Origin: Arenibaculum pallidiluteum
Lineage (GTDB): Bacteria > Pseudomonadota > Alphaproteobacteria > Azospirillales > Azospirillaceae
Assembly (NCBI RefSeq): GCF_017355985.1
Contig: NZ_JAFIQU010000007.1
Coordinates: forward strand, 124,001 to 188,000
Reading direction: 5' to 3'
Length of the DNA stretch: 64,000 bases
Numbering within the stretch: position 1 is the stretch's first letter; the number at the start of each line of letters is the position of its first letter. Below, in pieces: positions 48,215 to 58,414 of this stretch. The notes under the pieces were generated by a model. It did not search any database and was not told the DNA's origin. It worked only from the letters and a program-made list of their open reading frames with translations. Made by a program: the position numbers and the translations under genes.

Positions 48215-48933
48215 CGCAGGCGCCCCACGCCCCAGCGGAACAGGAACCAGCGGACGGTCACGGCGTCGGGTGGGATGCCGGCCTCGGCCAGGACGGCCGC
48301 CCAGTCGGCGCGGGTGAAGGCGCGCGTCACCGAGACCGGCCCGTCATGGGCGACCATCGGGTCGATGCCCGGAAGCAGGCCGACGGCGCGGGTGAAGGCC
48401 AGCGGCACCGCGTGGCGGTGCAGGTCGTTCACGAACCAGCCGGCCCGCGCCGTCTCCTCCATCCAGCGCAGGAAGCGGGGCAGGCGCGCCTCGTCCAGGT
48501 GATGGGCGAAGAGCGCGCTGACCACCACGTCGATGGGGCGGTCCGGCCGGAAGGCGAAGATGTCGGCGGTCTCCCACCGGATTCCCATCCCGGGCGGCGT
48601 CGCCTCGGCCGCAGCGCGGGCCGACCAGGGGTTCAGGTCGACGCCGGTCAGGTGGACGGCGACGCCGCGCCGCCGGGCCCAGGCGGCGATGCGCCGGAGC
48701 CCGTCGCCGTAGCCGCAGCCGGCGTCGACGATGTGCAGCGGCGCATGCTGCCCGGCGGCACTCCGCCGCTCGGCCAGTCGGTCCAGCCAGGCGAGCGTCG
48801 GATGATAGGCGAAGGTCGTCAGGTTCAGCGCCGAGAGATGCCGCAGGCACCGGCGGAACGCAGCGTAGTCCACCGCCTGGGTGTCCATCAGCTCGGGCGT
48901 GTGCGCGCGGCGCGACAGGTCGAGCGGGCCCAT
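48211..48933 (-). CDS. Class I SAM-dependent methyltransferase, type III PKS cluster
   Basis: A 240-residue methyltransferase. The SAM-binding motif I is LHIVDAGCGYGDGLRRIAAW, motif II VHLTGVDLNPWSARAAAEAT, and motif IV DVVVSALFAHHLDEARLPRF. The C-terminal half resembles the small-molecule methyltransferases found with alkylresorcinol or alkylpyrone synthases. I chose ATG 48933 because it sits eight bases after the PKS stop; an upstream ATG at 49005 would run into the PKS gene. Confidence 0.88.
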   Translation of the reverse strand: MGPLDLSRRAHTPELMDTQAVDYAAFRRCLRHLSALNLTTFAYHPTLAWLDRLAERRSAAGQHAPLHIVDAGCGYGDGLRRIAAWARRRGVAVHLTGVDLNPWSARAAAEATPPGMGIRWETADIFAFRPDRPIDVVVSALFAHHLDEARLPRFLRWMEETARAGWFVNDLHRHAVPLAFTRAVGLLPGIDPMVAHDGPVSVTRAFTRADWAAVLAEAGIPPDAVTVRWFLFRWGVGRLR

Positions 48934-48941
48934 GGCGCGAC

Positions 48942-50018
48942 TCAGGCGGCGAGCCGGAAGTTCATGGTCTCGGCCGTCATGCCGGGGCCGAAGGCCATGG
49001 CGCATCCGGGAGCGTTCCCGCCCATCCCGCTGGCGCGGAACCGCCGCAGCATGCGCTCCAGCACGAACATCACCGTCGCCGAGGACATGTTGCCGAAGTC
49101 GCGCAGCACGGCCCGGCTGTCGGAGAGCCGCTCCGGCTCGAGCCCCGCCGCCTGCTCGACCGCGTCGAGCACGCTGCGCCCGCCCGGATGGACCGCCCAG
49201 AGCGGCACCTCGTCCCGGCTGCGCCCGCCCAGGATCTCGGGCAGGGCAGCTGGCAGACCGGCCGCGAGCACGCTGGGAACCGCTCCCGAGAGATGCATGT
49301 CGAAGCCGCTCTGCCCGATGTGCCAGGTGATGTGGCCAGCACTGTCGGGGATCACGACGGCCCTGAACCCGTCGAGCGCGATGCCCTGCGGCTCCGCGCT
49401 GACCAGGCAGGCGGCGCAGCCGTCGGCGAAGATCAGGAAGCTCAGCACGGTCTCGAGGTCGGCGGATTCCTGCAGATGCGCGGTGCAGAGCTCCAGGTTC
49501 ACCATCAGCACCTTGGCGCGGGGCTCCGAGCGGACGATGTGGTGCGCGAGCTTCAGCCCGTTGATGGCTGCGAAGCAGCCCATGAAGCCGATGATCGTCC
49601 GCTCCACCGTGGTATCCAGCCCGAAGCGGTCGACGATCTGCATGTCCAGGCCAGGGGCGTAGAAGCCCGTGCAGGTGGTCACGATCACATGGGTGATCCG
49701 CCGTGCATCGTCGCCGAGGCCAAGCGCCTCGATCGCGGAGAAGGCGAGGCCCGGGGCGTGGCGTTCGTAGAAGGCCATGCGCTCGGCGGTTCCCGGGAAG
49801 GCGCCGGGCCGGAAGAAGCCGTCCGCGTCCACGGCCTCGCCCGCCTCGGCGGGACGGAAGAACGAGTAGCGGTGCTCGATCTGGCAGCGATCCGCCATCC
49901 GCCCAAAGAGCTTGCGGACCCGCGGATCCGGCAGCAGGGAAGGGGCGTAGGCGACAAATCTCCGATGCACGTCGAAAGGCGGTACCGCCGTCCCGATGCG
50001 GTTGACGTAGGCGGCCAT
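48942..50018 (-). CDS. Type III polyketide synthase
   Basis: A 358-residue chalcone-synthase-fold enzyme. The catalytic triad is Cys148 (GFMGCFAAINGL), His277 (VHPGGRSVL) and Asn310 (FGNMSSATVMFVL). TGFYAPGLDMQIVDRFGLD and the cyclisation-pocket FGPGMTAE fit the family. It condenses an acyl starter with malonyl units to a resorcinol, pyrone or phloroglucinol-type product. It heads a three-gene minus-strand operon with methyltransferase and FAD-oxidoreductase genes, the arrangement seen for bacterial alkylresorcinol/alkylpyrone loci. The product is unknown. Confidence 0.93.
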   Translation of the reverse strand: MAAYVNRIGTAVPPFDVHRRFVAYAPSLLPDPRVRKLFGRMADRCQIEHRYSFFRPAEAGEAVDADGFFRPGAFPGTAERMAFYERHAPGLAFSAIEALGLGDDARRITHVIVTTCTGFYAPGLDMQIVDRFGLDTTVERTIIGFMGCFAAINGLKLAHHIVRSEPRAKVLMVNLELCTAHLQESADLETVLSFLIFADGCAACLVSAEPQGIALDGFRAVVIPDSAGHITWHIGQSGFDMHLSGAVPSVLAAGLPAALPEILGGRSRDEVPLWAVHPGGRSVLDAVEQAAGLEPERLSDSRAVLRDFGNMSSATVMFVLERMLRRFRASGMGGNAPGCAMAFGPGMTAETMNFRLAA

Positions 50019-50198
50019 CCAGGGCTCCAGGGGGGTGCGAAGATGAAAGGATGCGCAGGTGTCAGGTGAAACACGCGCCCATCACCAAAGTGCCCCTCGG
50101 GCCACCGGGGCGGCGCCTTCGCACGGGGGGCTGTCCGCGCGCGGGACCGCGCCGTATCGTGCCGCCAGCACGCCGAGACCAACAGTCCCCCGACGACG
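50019..50198. promoter_or_regulatory. Divergent promoter region between PKS and MocR genes
   Basis: A 180-base gap between divergent starts. A 7-bp direct repeat CAGGTGT-CAGGTGA lies at 50056-50069, the sort of tandem site MocR/GntR regulators bind. No clean -35/-10 pair was found. Coordinated control by the divergent MocR gene is inferred from arrangement. Confidence 0.4.
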
Positions 50199-51689
50199 AT
50201 GTCCAAGAAGCCCGAAGGCGCACTGCTCCCGATCTTCGCCGAGGCGGAGGGCGGCGATGCGCCGCTGTTCCGCCAGATCTACCGCCGCCTGCGCGATGCC
50301 GTGCTGAGCGGGGCGCTTGCGCCCGGGGCGCGCCTGCCGTCTACCCGCACCCTCGCGCAGGAGCTCGGCGTCTCGCGCAACACGGTGGTGGCCGCCATCG
50401 AGGAGCTGGCGGCCGAGGGCTATGTGGAGGCGCGGGTCGGCGCCGGCACCTTCGTGGCCTCCGCCCTGCCGGAGGAGCTGCTGAGCGCCGGCCGGAACGC
50501 CGGCCGGCCCGCGGCCGCGCATCCTGCCGGACCCGCGGCCCCGCGCGCGGTGGCCCGCGGGGCCGTGCCGGACATGCTGCCACCGGTCGTGCCCTTCCGC
50601 CACGGCGTGCCGGCCTACGACGTCTTCCCCTTCGCGCTGTGGCGCCGGTTACAGGCGCGGCGCTGGCGCACCATCGGGGCGGCCGAGCTGCATTACGGAC
50701 CCGCAGCCGGATGGGGCCCGCTGCGCCGCGTGCTTGCGGCCTATCTGCGGACCGCGCGCGGCGTGCGCTGCGAGCCCGACCAGGTGGTCGTGCTGTCCTC
50801 GACGCAGGCCGCCTTCGACATGCTGGCGCGGCTGCTGCTCCTGCCCGGCGACCGCTTCTGGATGGAGGAGCCCGGCTACGGCGGCGCGCGCAAGGCCTTC
50901 GCCCGGGCCGGCGGCATGGTCGTGCCGGTCCCCGTCGATGCCGAGGGGCTGGACGTCGCGGCAGGGCGCGCGACTGCGCCCGACGCGCGGGTCGCCTACG
51001 TGACGCCGAGCTGCCAGTACCCGCTGAACGTCACCCTGTCCCTGCCGCGGCGCTTGGCGCTGCTCGCCTGGGCACGCGAGGCCGGGGCCTGGATCGTCGA
51101 GGACGACTACGACAGCGAGTACCGCTATGCCGGGCGTCCGCTGGCAGCCCTCCAGGGGCTCGACGTGCCCGGGGCCGAGCGCGTGATCTATCTCGGCACC
51201 TTCAGCAAGGTCCTGTTCCCGGGGCTGCGGCTGGCCTATGCGGTGCTGCCGCCCGAACTGGTCGAGCCGCTCGTGGTGCTCCGGCGCACGGTCGACGATT
51301 TCTCGCCGCTTCCGGCCCAGATGGTGCTTCACGACTTCCTGGACGAAGGGCATTTCGCCGCCCATCTGCGCCGCACGCGCCTGCTCTATGCGGAGCGGCA
51401 GGATGCGCTGCTGGACTCGCTGGGGCGCCATCTCGGCGGGGTGCTGTCGGCCCAGCAGGCGCCCGCGGGAATGCAGACCGTCGCCCGGCTGCCCGAGCGC
51501 CTTGCCGATGCGCGGGTGGTGGAGGCGGCGGCGGCGGCGAACATCTCGACCCTGGGTCTGTCCGCCTGCCATGTCGGGCCGCCCCGGCACAACGGCCTGA
51601 TCCTCGGCTACAGCGGCTTCCCGCCGGCCCGGCTGGACCAGGCCGCGCGGCTGCTCGCCAGGGTGGTGGAGCGCCTGGGCCCCTGGTAG
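50199..51689 (+). CDS. MocR-type regulator (GntR helix-turn-helix fused to aminotransferase-like domain)
   Basis: A 496-residue fusion. Residues about 20-90 form a GntR winged helix (LFRQIYRRLRDAVLSGALAP, GARLPSTRTLAQELGVSRNT, VVAAIEELAAEGYVEARVGA). The rest is a fold type I PLP domain with VAYVTPSCQYPLNVTLSLPR, EDDYDSEYRYAG and the lysine motif IYLGTFSKVLFPGLRLAYAV. MocR proteins such as PdxR and GabR use PLP-bound ligands to control neighbouring genes. It faces the PKS operon, so it probably regulates that cluster. Confidence 0.9.
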   Translation: MSKKPEGALLPIFAEAEGGDAPLFRQIYRRLRDAVLSGALAPGARLPSTRTLAQELGVSRNTVVAAIEELAAEGYVEARVGAGTFVASALPEELLSAGRNAGRPAAAHPAGPAAPRAVARGAVPDMLPPVVPFRHGVPAYDVFPFALWRRLQARRWRTIGAAELHYGPAAGWGPLRRVLAAYLRTARGVRCEPDQVVVLSSTQAAFDMLARLLLLPGDRFWMEEPGYGGARKAFARAGGMVVPVPVDAEGLDVAAGRATAPDARVAYVTPSCQYPLNVTLSLPRRLALLAWAREAGAWIVEDDYDSEYRYAGRPLAALQGLDVPGAERVIYLGTFSKVLFPGLRLAYAVLPPELVEPLVVLRRTVDDFSPLPAQMVLHDFLDEGHFAAHLRRTRLLYAERQDALLDSLGRHLGGVLSAQQAPAGMQTVARLPERLADARVVEAAAAANISTLGLSACHVGPPRHNGLILGYSGFPPARLDQAARLLARVVERLGPW

Positions 51690-51742
51690 CATCGGGGCGG
51701 TCCGGGCCCCGCCCGGGCTGGATCCGGCCTCGGGGAGCGGAC

Positions 51743-52711
51743 ATGGAGTACGTGGTCGGCGCGGGCCTGATCCTGGTTGTCCTGGCGGCGCTCACCAGCG
51801 TGCGCATCGTGCCGCAGGGCTTCACCTTCATCGTCGAGCGGCTGGGCCGCTACCAGGAGACGCTGGCGCCGGGGCTGAACGTGATCGTCCCGGTCATCAG
51901 CACGGTGCGCGCCCGGGTCGACATGCGCGAGACGGTTGTGGACGTCCCGTCGCAGAGCGTGATCACCAAGGACAACGCGGCCGTGACCGCCGACGGCGTC
52001 CTGTTCTACCAGGTCATCGATCCCCGGCGCGCCACATACGAGGTCACGGACCTGCACCTCGCGATCCGGACGCTGTCCATGACCACGCTGCGCACGGTCA
52101 TGGGCTCCATGGACCTGGACGAGCTTCTGAGCCAGCGCGAGGCGATCAGCGCGGCGCTGCTGCGCGCGGTCGACGACGCGACTTCCGCCTGGGGCGTGCG
52201 CGTCACCCGGATCGAGCTGCGGGACATCACCCCGCCCGACGACATCATCCAGGCCATGGCGCGCCAGCTCAAGGCCGAGCGGGACAGGCGCGCGCAGATC
52301 CTGGAGGCCGACGCCGACAAGGAGAGCCAGATCCGGATCGCCCAGGGCCGGCTCGAGGCCGCGAAGCTGGAGGCTGAGGCGCGCGAGCGCCTGGCCCAGG
52401 CCGAGGCGCAGGCGACCCGCATGGTCTCGGAGGCGGTCGCCCAGGGGTCGGCCCAGGCGCTGGGGTATTTCCTCGGCCAGAAATACGTGGAGGCGCTGAA
52501 GGCCTTCGCGGATTCCCCCAATCAGAAGACCATGCTGCTGCCGGTCGAGCTCTCCGGGCTCGCCGGGACGCTGGCAGGGCTGGGCGAGGTGCTGCGCGCG
52601 GCGGTGCCGGGCACCCTGGGCACGCCGCCGGGCGCCGCGGCCGGGACCGGACCAAGTGGGGAAACGGCCCGGCGCGGGCCCTGGTCGCCGCCCGGCCACG
52701 GGGAGGGCTGA
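51743..52711 (+). CDS. SPFH/stomatin-family membrane protein (QmcA-like)
   Basis: A 322-residue protein. An N-terminal membrane helix (YVVGAGLILVVLAALTSVRI) precedes the SPFH domain (VPQGFTFIVERLGRYQETLA, PGLNVIVPVISTVRARVDMR). A long coiled-coil with many Ala/Glu residues (RRAQILEADADKESQIRIAQ) follows, then a low-complexity tail. Such proteins make oligomeric scaffolds in membrane microdomains and may guard membrane protease activity. Its partner, an NfeD-like protein, begins two bases after the stop, the usual pairing. ATG 51743 follows GGGGAGCGGAC. Confidence 0.92.
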   Translation: MEYVVGAGLILVVLAALTSVRIVPQGFTFIVERLGRYQETLAPGLNVIVPVISTVRARVDMRETVVDVPSQSVITKDNAAVTADGVLFYQVIDPRRATYEVTDLHLAIRTLSMTTLRTVMGSMDLDELLSQREAISAALLRAVDDATSAWGVRVTRIELRDITPPDDIIQAMARQLKAERDRRAQILEADADKESQIRIAQGRLEAAKLEAEARERLAQAEAQATRMVSEAVAQGSAQALGYFLGQKYVEALKAFADSPNQKTMLLPVELSGLAGTLAGLGEVLRAAVPGTLGTPPGAAAGTGPSGETARRGPWSPPGHGEG

Positions 52712-52713
52712 CC

Positions 52714-53154
52714 ATGACGCCCTGGATCTGGGCCGCGGCGGGGCTTGCCCTGCTCGGGGTCGAGATGCTGGTGCCCGGCCTCTTCCTGGTCTGGTTCGGC
52801 ATCGGCGCGGTGGCCGCGGCGCTTGCCACCTCGATCCTGGGCGGCATCGGCCTGACCGGGGAGATCGGCGTCTTCGTCCTCGTCTCCGGCGCGCTGATCG
52901 GGATGACGATCTACCGCCAGGGCCTACGCCGCCATGACGATTCGGCGCGCGCCGCCGAGATCAACGACCGCGCCGCCCAGCTCGTCGGCCGCCGGGCCAC
53001 GCTCGCCGAGCCCATCGTGAACGGGCGCGGGCGCGTCTTCTTCGGCGACACGCTGTGGCAGGTCACGGGGCCGGACCGTCCGGCGGGGACGGCGATCCGC
53101 GTCGTCGGGACCCGCGACATGCTGCTGGTCGTGCAGCCCGTCGACGAGGGCTGA
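52714..53154 (+). CDS. NfeD-family membrane protein
   Basis: A 146-residue protein of the short NfeD type. It has three or four membrane segments (WIWAAAGLALLGVEMLVPGL, LVWFGIGAVAAALATSILGG, GEIGVFVLVSGALIGMTIYR) and a C-terminal OB-fold soluble domain (GRRATLAEPIVNGRGRVFFG, TAIRVVGTRDMLLVVQP). It acts with the SPFH protein encoded just upstream. It lacks the ClpP-like protease domain of long NfeD proteins. Confidence 0.9.
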   Translation: MTPWIWAAAGLALLGVEMLVPGLFLVWFGIGAVAAALATSILGGIGLTGEIGVFVLVSGALIGMTIYRQGLRRHDDSARAAEINDRAAQLVGRRATLAEPIVNGRGRVFFGDTLWQVTGPDRPAGTAIRVVGTRDMLLVVQPVDEG

Positions 53155-53195
53155 GCGCCGTTCTCCCGCGCGGCCTCCCGGGATTGGGAGTACCA

Positions 53196-53216
53196 CCATG
53201 TTGCAGTGCAGCATGG
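53196..53216. promoter_or_regulatory. 21-bp inverted repeat upstream of a small gene
   Basis: CCATGTTGCA-G-TGCAGCATGG is a near-perfect palindrome with one T/G mismatch, carrying the TGCA-N-TGCA core. Such TGC/GCA sites recall motifs reported for PhaR-type regulators of polyhydroxybutyrate genes in alphaproteobacteria, but the assignment is a guess. It lies 60 bases before the ATG at 53276. Confidence 0.5.
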
Positions 53217-53275
53217 CGGCGGCTTCGTGGTTCCCTCCAGGGCCGTAGGCCTTCAGAAGAACGGGAGTTGCGACG

Positions 53276-53482
53276 ATGAGCCGAGACCAGCTTGTGAGCG
53301 CGGGCGCATTCGCGCTGTACCGGGCGGAGCAGGGGCACCGGATCGCCGAGTTCCGCAAGGACGAGGATGCCGACACCCTGATCCTGCGCGACTTCGAGTC
53401 CTACCGCAGCCGCTACATCCGCAAGTTCCAGGATATCGCGGCCAGCCTGGCCGAGCAGGGCATCGCTCTGCAGGCCCGCTGA
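53276..53482 (+). CDS. Hypothetical small protein, 68 aa
   Basis: Not recognised. A hydrophilic helical protein (LVSAGAFALYRAEQGHRIAE, SYRSRYIRKFQDIAASLAEQ) without membrane segments. A 21-bp inverted repeat lies upstream and a second small gene follows 88 bases downstream. ATG 53276 has GGGAG 9 bases upstream. Confidence 0.6.
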   Translation: MSRDQLVSAGAFALYRAEQGHRIAEFRKDEDADTLILRDFESYRSRYIRKFQDIAASLAEQGIALQAR

Positions 53483-53570
53483 CGCCGGGGCCGACCGACA
53501 GGGACCGGCGAGAGCAATCCGCCGGCACCCTGTTGGTCCCCGGTACGGTTCACCGGGAAGGACAGTCGCC

Positions 53571-53756
53571 ATGGCGACCAACGCCGAAATCGCAGCCAAG
53601 CTGCTGCGCGATGCCGCAAGCTTCTTTCGTCACGTCGCCGAGCAGAACGACCCTATCCGCGAGCAGATGAACAGCAATGCCAAGGCCTACGAGGTCGTGG
53701 CCGAGCTGGTCGAGGCGGATCCGAACGCGGCCTTCGATATCCCGCCCGAGCGCTGA
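53571..53756 (+). CDS. Hypothetical small helical protein, 61 aa
   Basis: Not recognised. An acidic helical sequence (IAAKLLRDAASFFRHVAEQN, YEVVAELVEADPNAAFDIPP) with conserved-looking Asn/Glu pattern; it resembles small unannotated alphaproteobacterial proteins. Ribosome site GGAC precedes by about 8 bases. It follows another small gene and is convergent with the DUF1289 gene. Confidence 0.55.
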   Translation: MATNAEIAAKLLRDAASFFRHVAEQNDPIREQMNSNAKAYEVVAELVEADPNAAFDIPPER

Positions 53757-53782
53757 CGCGGCCGGCGGCCCCCGGGGGGCTG

Positions 53783-53974
53783 TCAGCGCTCGCGCAGGGC
53801 GGCAAGCAGCGCGCGCTTGCGCTCCGCCGGAAGGCCGCCCCAGGCCCTGATCTCCTCGATCGAGCGTTTGCAACCCCGGCACAGTCCCGTCACCCGGTCG
53901 ATGGTGCAGACGCGGGTGCAGGGAGAGGGGACGTAGGCATTCTCCGGATCCGGCGGCAAGAGGGGGGCGCTCAT
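53783..53974 (-). CDS. DUF1289 family small zinc-finger-like protein
   Basis: A 63-residue protein with three clustered cysteines plus a fourth: PSPCTRVCTIDRVTGLCRGC (C-x3-C-x8-C-x2-C), typical of DUF1289. The tail TIEE-like SIEEIRAWGGLPAERKRALL is also conserved. The cysteines could bind a metal or Fe-S cluster. The ATG overlaps the stop of the upstream FAD-protein gene (ATGA), so the two are coupled. Confidence 0.87.
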   Translation of the reverse strand: MSAPLLPPDPENAYVPSPCTRVCTIDRVTGLCRGCKRSIEEIRAWGGLPAERKRALLAALRER

Positions 53975-55083
53975 CGCAGCATCGCCTCGGCCAGGGCGCG
54001 GCCCGACAGCCAGGCCGCTTCCACGCGGGCCTCGGCGCACCAGTCCCCGCAGGCGCCCAGGCCGAGTTCCCCATCCAGCAGCAGGCCGGGACCGTGTGGC
54101 GCCACGGGTCTCGCATAGCGCCAGCGATGCGCCTGGCCCTCGACGACGGCGAAGCCGGCGCCACCGGTGCCGAGCAGGGTGCGGAACGCCTCGGCCAGCA
54201 GCGGCAACACCTCGCCCGCCTCGCGCTCCAGATTGGCTTCCGACCAGGCCGGCGTGGCGTGGAGGACCCAGGCATCGCCCCCACCGTCCTCCGGCCGCCC
54301 CGGCTTCGATCCGTCGCGCGCCACCCAGGACAGGGGGAAGGCCGGGTCCGGGCTCTCAATGAGCGCCGCATCGAAACCCGGTGCGAGGCGGCGGTCCAGC
54401 CGGACCATGGCCGACCAGCAGGGAGCCATGGCGACCCCTGCCGCAGCCTCCCGCAGGCGCGGCGAATCCGCCAGCAGCGGCACCGCCTGCGGCGCGGGCA
54501 CGGCGACGACGAGCGCCGCGAAGGCGCCGAGCGGGCCGTGTTCGCCCAGCAGAGTCCAGCCTCCGGCCCCGTGCCGCGCGGCCTTGACACGCACGCCGGA
54601 TCGCAGGTCCAGTCCCTCGGCCATGCGGCGCGCAGGGGCGGTCATGCCGGGTACCCCTACGAAGCGTTCGCCGGGCACGCCGGCGAAGTGCTCGCCGGGC
54701 ACGCCGGCGAAGTGCTCGCCGGGCACGCCGGCGAAGTGCTCGCCGGGCTCCTCGGCCGGCGCGACGCCCGGTTCTCCCGCCGGCCCCGGCCGGGCAGCCA
54801 GGCGCACCACGCGTCCCTGCCACGGCGCCGCGGCTCCTTCCCGGATCCATTCCTGGACCGCCGCGGCAAAGCGCGGGTCGCGCGCCGTGAAGTACTGGGC
54901 GCCGTGGTCGAAGCGCACCTCGCCCATGCGCCGGGTCGCCATGCGGCCGCCGGGGCCGCGGCCCTTGTCGAAGACGACGACATGGTGGCCGGCTCCGGCC
55001 AGGAGCCCCGCACAGGCCAAGCCCGCGATGCCGGCGCCGACCACCGCCACGGAACCGCCCGATGCAGCCGCCGAGCCCGCCAT
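53971..55083 (-). CDS. NAD(P)/FAD-dependent amine-oxidase-like protein (renalase-type)
   Basis: A 370-residue flavoprotein. The dinucleotide fold (SVAVVGAGIAGLACAGLLAG) leads to FDKGRGPGGRMATRRM and FDHGAQYFTARDPRF, the signature of the renalase-like group. The C-terminal half ends WRYARP-type (HRWRYARPVAP) and GDWCAEARVEAAWLSGRALA, again typical. It probably oxidises a reduced nicotinamide isomer or amine; the real substrate is unknown. Between residues about 114 and 146 a 24-bp tandem repeat encodes GEHFAGVP three times plus GERFVGVP, an insertion not expected in the family. ATG 55083 follows GGGAGGACATC. Confidence 0.85.
   Translation of the reverse strand: MAGSAAASGGSVAVVGAGIAGLACAGLLAGAGHHVVVFDKGRGPGGRMATRRMGEVRFDHGAQYFTARDPRFAAAVQEWIREGAAAPWQGRVVRLAARPGPAGEPGVAPAEEPGEHFAGVPGEHFAGVPGEHFAGVPGERFVGVPGMTAPARRMAEGLDLRSGVRVKAARHGAGGWTLLGEHGPLGAFAALVVAVPAPQAVPLLADSPRLREAAAGVAMAPCWSAMVRLDRRLAPGFDAALIESPDPAFPLSWVARDGSKPGRPEDGGGDAWVLHATPAWSEANLEREAGEVLPLLAEAFRTLLGTGGAGFAVVEGQAHRWRYARPVAPHGPGLLLDGELGLGACGDWCAEARVEAAWLSGRALAEAMLR
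54647..54742. repeat. 24-bp tandem repeat (4 units) inside the renalase-like gene
   Basis: Three identical 24-bp units at 54671, 54695 and 54719 and a diverged copy at 54647, in frame on the minus strand. They encode the 8-residue repeat GEHFAGVP (the diverged unit, last in protein order, gives GERFVGVP). Confidence 0.92.
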
Positions 55084-55217
55084 TCGCAGATGTCCTCCCA
55101 TGCCGCCCGCGCTGAGATAGGGCGCCGCAAACGCACGGCAAGTCCGTGATTTTCCCTTCGGAATCACCGGGCGCGGCGAGTATGCTTATACGACCTGGTT
55201 AACTCCTTCGAGAAGAC

Positions 55218-57272
<2,055 letters not shown>

Positions 57273-57312
57273 GCCCGGCACCGCCGGTCGGTCGGGCGAA
57301 CGGGCCCTCGGC

Positions 57313-57341
57313 TTGACGCGCACGGGACCTTCCCCTATTCG
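57313..57341 (+). promoter_or_regulatory. Sigma-70-type promoter before the GT9 gene
   Basis: TTGACG, a 17-base spacer and TATTCG, the -35 matching five of six positions and the -10 three of six. It is 40 bases before the ATG of the glycosyltransferase gene. Confidence 0.6.
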
Positions 57342-57381
57342 ACCCGCACGAACGGCCCGCAACGCCCGAGAGACCCCGCGC

Positions 57382-58293
57382 ATGAAGGTGCTGTTCATCG
57401 GCTGGAACCGGCTCGGCGACGCGGTGATGTCGACCGCCCTGCTCCGCCATATCCTCGACGAGCATCCCGACGCGCGGATCACGCTGCTGTCCGGCCCCGT
57501 CGCCTGGCCGATCCTGCAGCCGACGCCAAACCTCGAGCGTGGCATCGTCGTGGTCAAGCAGCCCATGAAGCGGCACTGGCTCTCGCTCCTGCGCGAATTC
57601 GCGGGCACGCGCTGGGACCTCGTGGTCGATCTCAGGGACACGCTGCTGAGCCGGATCGTCCGCGCCCCCCGGAAGATGATCAAGCACCGGGCCAGGGTTC
57701 CCGGCCCGATCCTGCGGGAGCTCGGCGAGATCGCGGGAACCGACCTGCCCTGGCCCCAGGTCTGGCTGGACCCGGCCGAGGAGCGCCGCGCGGCCGAGCT
57801 GCTGGACGGCAAGCACCCCATCGTGACGGTCGGTCTGGGTGCGTCCAAGCCCATCAAGTTCTGGCCCGTGGATCGGTACGTCGAGCTGGCGTCACGCCTG
57901 CGGCCGCTGCTGGGCGGCGATCCCTGGTTCATGACGGTGGGCAGCGCCGCCGAAGCCGAGATGTCCCGCGCCTTCCTGGCCAGCGTCCCCGAGAACCGGC
58001 GCATCGACCTGCCCGCGATCGCGCCGCGCATCGAATTCCAGGCGGCCTGCATCGCGCGCGCGGACTTCTACGTCGGCAACGATTCCGGACACATGCACGT
58101 GGCGGCATCGCTGGGCGTGCCGACGCTGGGCATCTTCGGGCCCACTGACTCGCAGGTCTACGGCCCCTTCGGCCCCCGCGTCGCATCGGTCGGGGTGGGC
58201 GCCCCGGGCGAGACCGGCGTCATCGAGCGGGTCGGGGTCGACACGGTCTTCGAGGCGGCCCGGGCGCTCCTGGCGCGGGGCGGACGGCCCTGA
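57382..58293 (+). CDS. Glycosyltransferase family 9 (heptosyltransferase-like)
   Basis: A 303-residue GT-B enzyme. N-terminal KVLFIGWNRLGDAVMSTALL has the GDxV-type motif of GT9. The C-terminal half has IVTVGLGASKPIKFWPVDRY and the nucleotide-sugar site FYVGNDSGHMHVAASLGVPT with TLGIFGPTDSQVYGPFG. ADP-heptose:LPS heptosyltransferases are the model; donor and acceptor here are unknown. It is likely the first of the plus-strand genes that build LPS core or O-antigen in this region. Confidence 0.9.
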   Translation: MKVLFIGWNRLGDAVMSTALLRHILDEHPDARITLLSGPVAWPILQPTPNLERGIVVVKQPMKRHWLSLLREFAGTRWDLVVDLRDTLLSRIVRAPRKMIKHRARVPGPILRELGEIAGTDLPWPQVWLDPAEERRAAELLDGKHPIVTVGLGASKPIKFWPVDRYVELASRLRPLLGGDPWFMTVGSAAEAEMSRAFLASVPENRRIDLPAIAPRIEFQAACIARADFYVGNDSGHMHVAASLGVPTLGIFGPTDSQVYGPFGPRVASVGVGAPGETGVIERVGVDTVFEAARALLARGGRP

Positions 58294-58335
58294 GCCCGCG
58301 CCTATGGCAGCGCGGCACCTGCGGGGGCCATGCGC

Positions 58336-58364
58336 TTGACTTGGCCGGAGCGCGCGGGCTAATG
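58336..58364 (+). promoter_or_regulatory. Possible sigma-70 promoter before the first GT4 gene
   Basis: TTGACT, a 17-base spacer and CTAATG, 50 bases before the ATG at 58415. The -35 is strong (five of six), the -10 weak. Confidence 0.45.
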
Positions 58365-58414
58365 CAGGCCGCCCGGCAGGGCATCCCGCACCGGTGGAAG
58401 CGAAAGCCGGCCCC

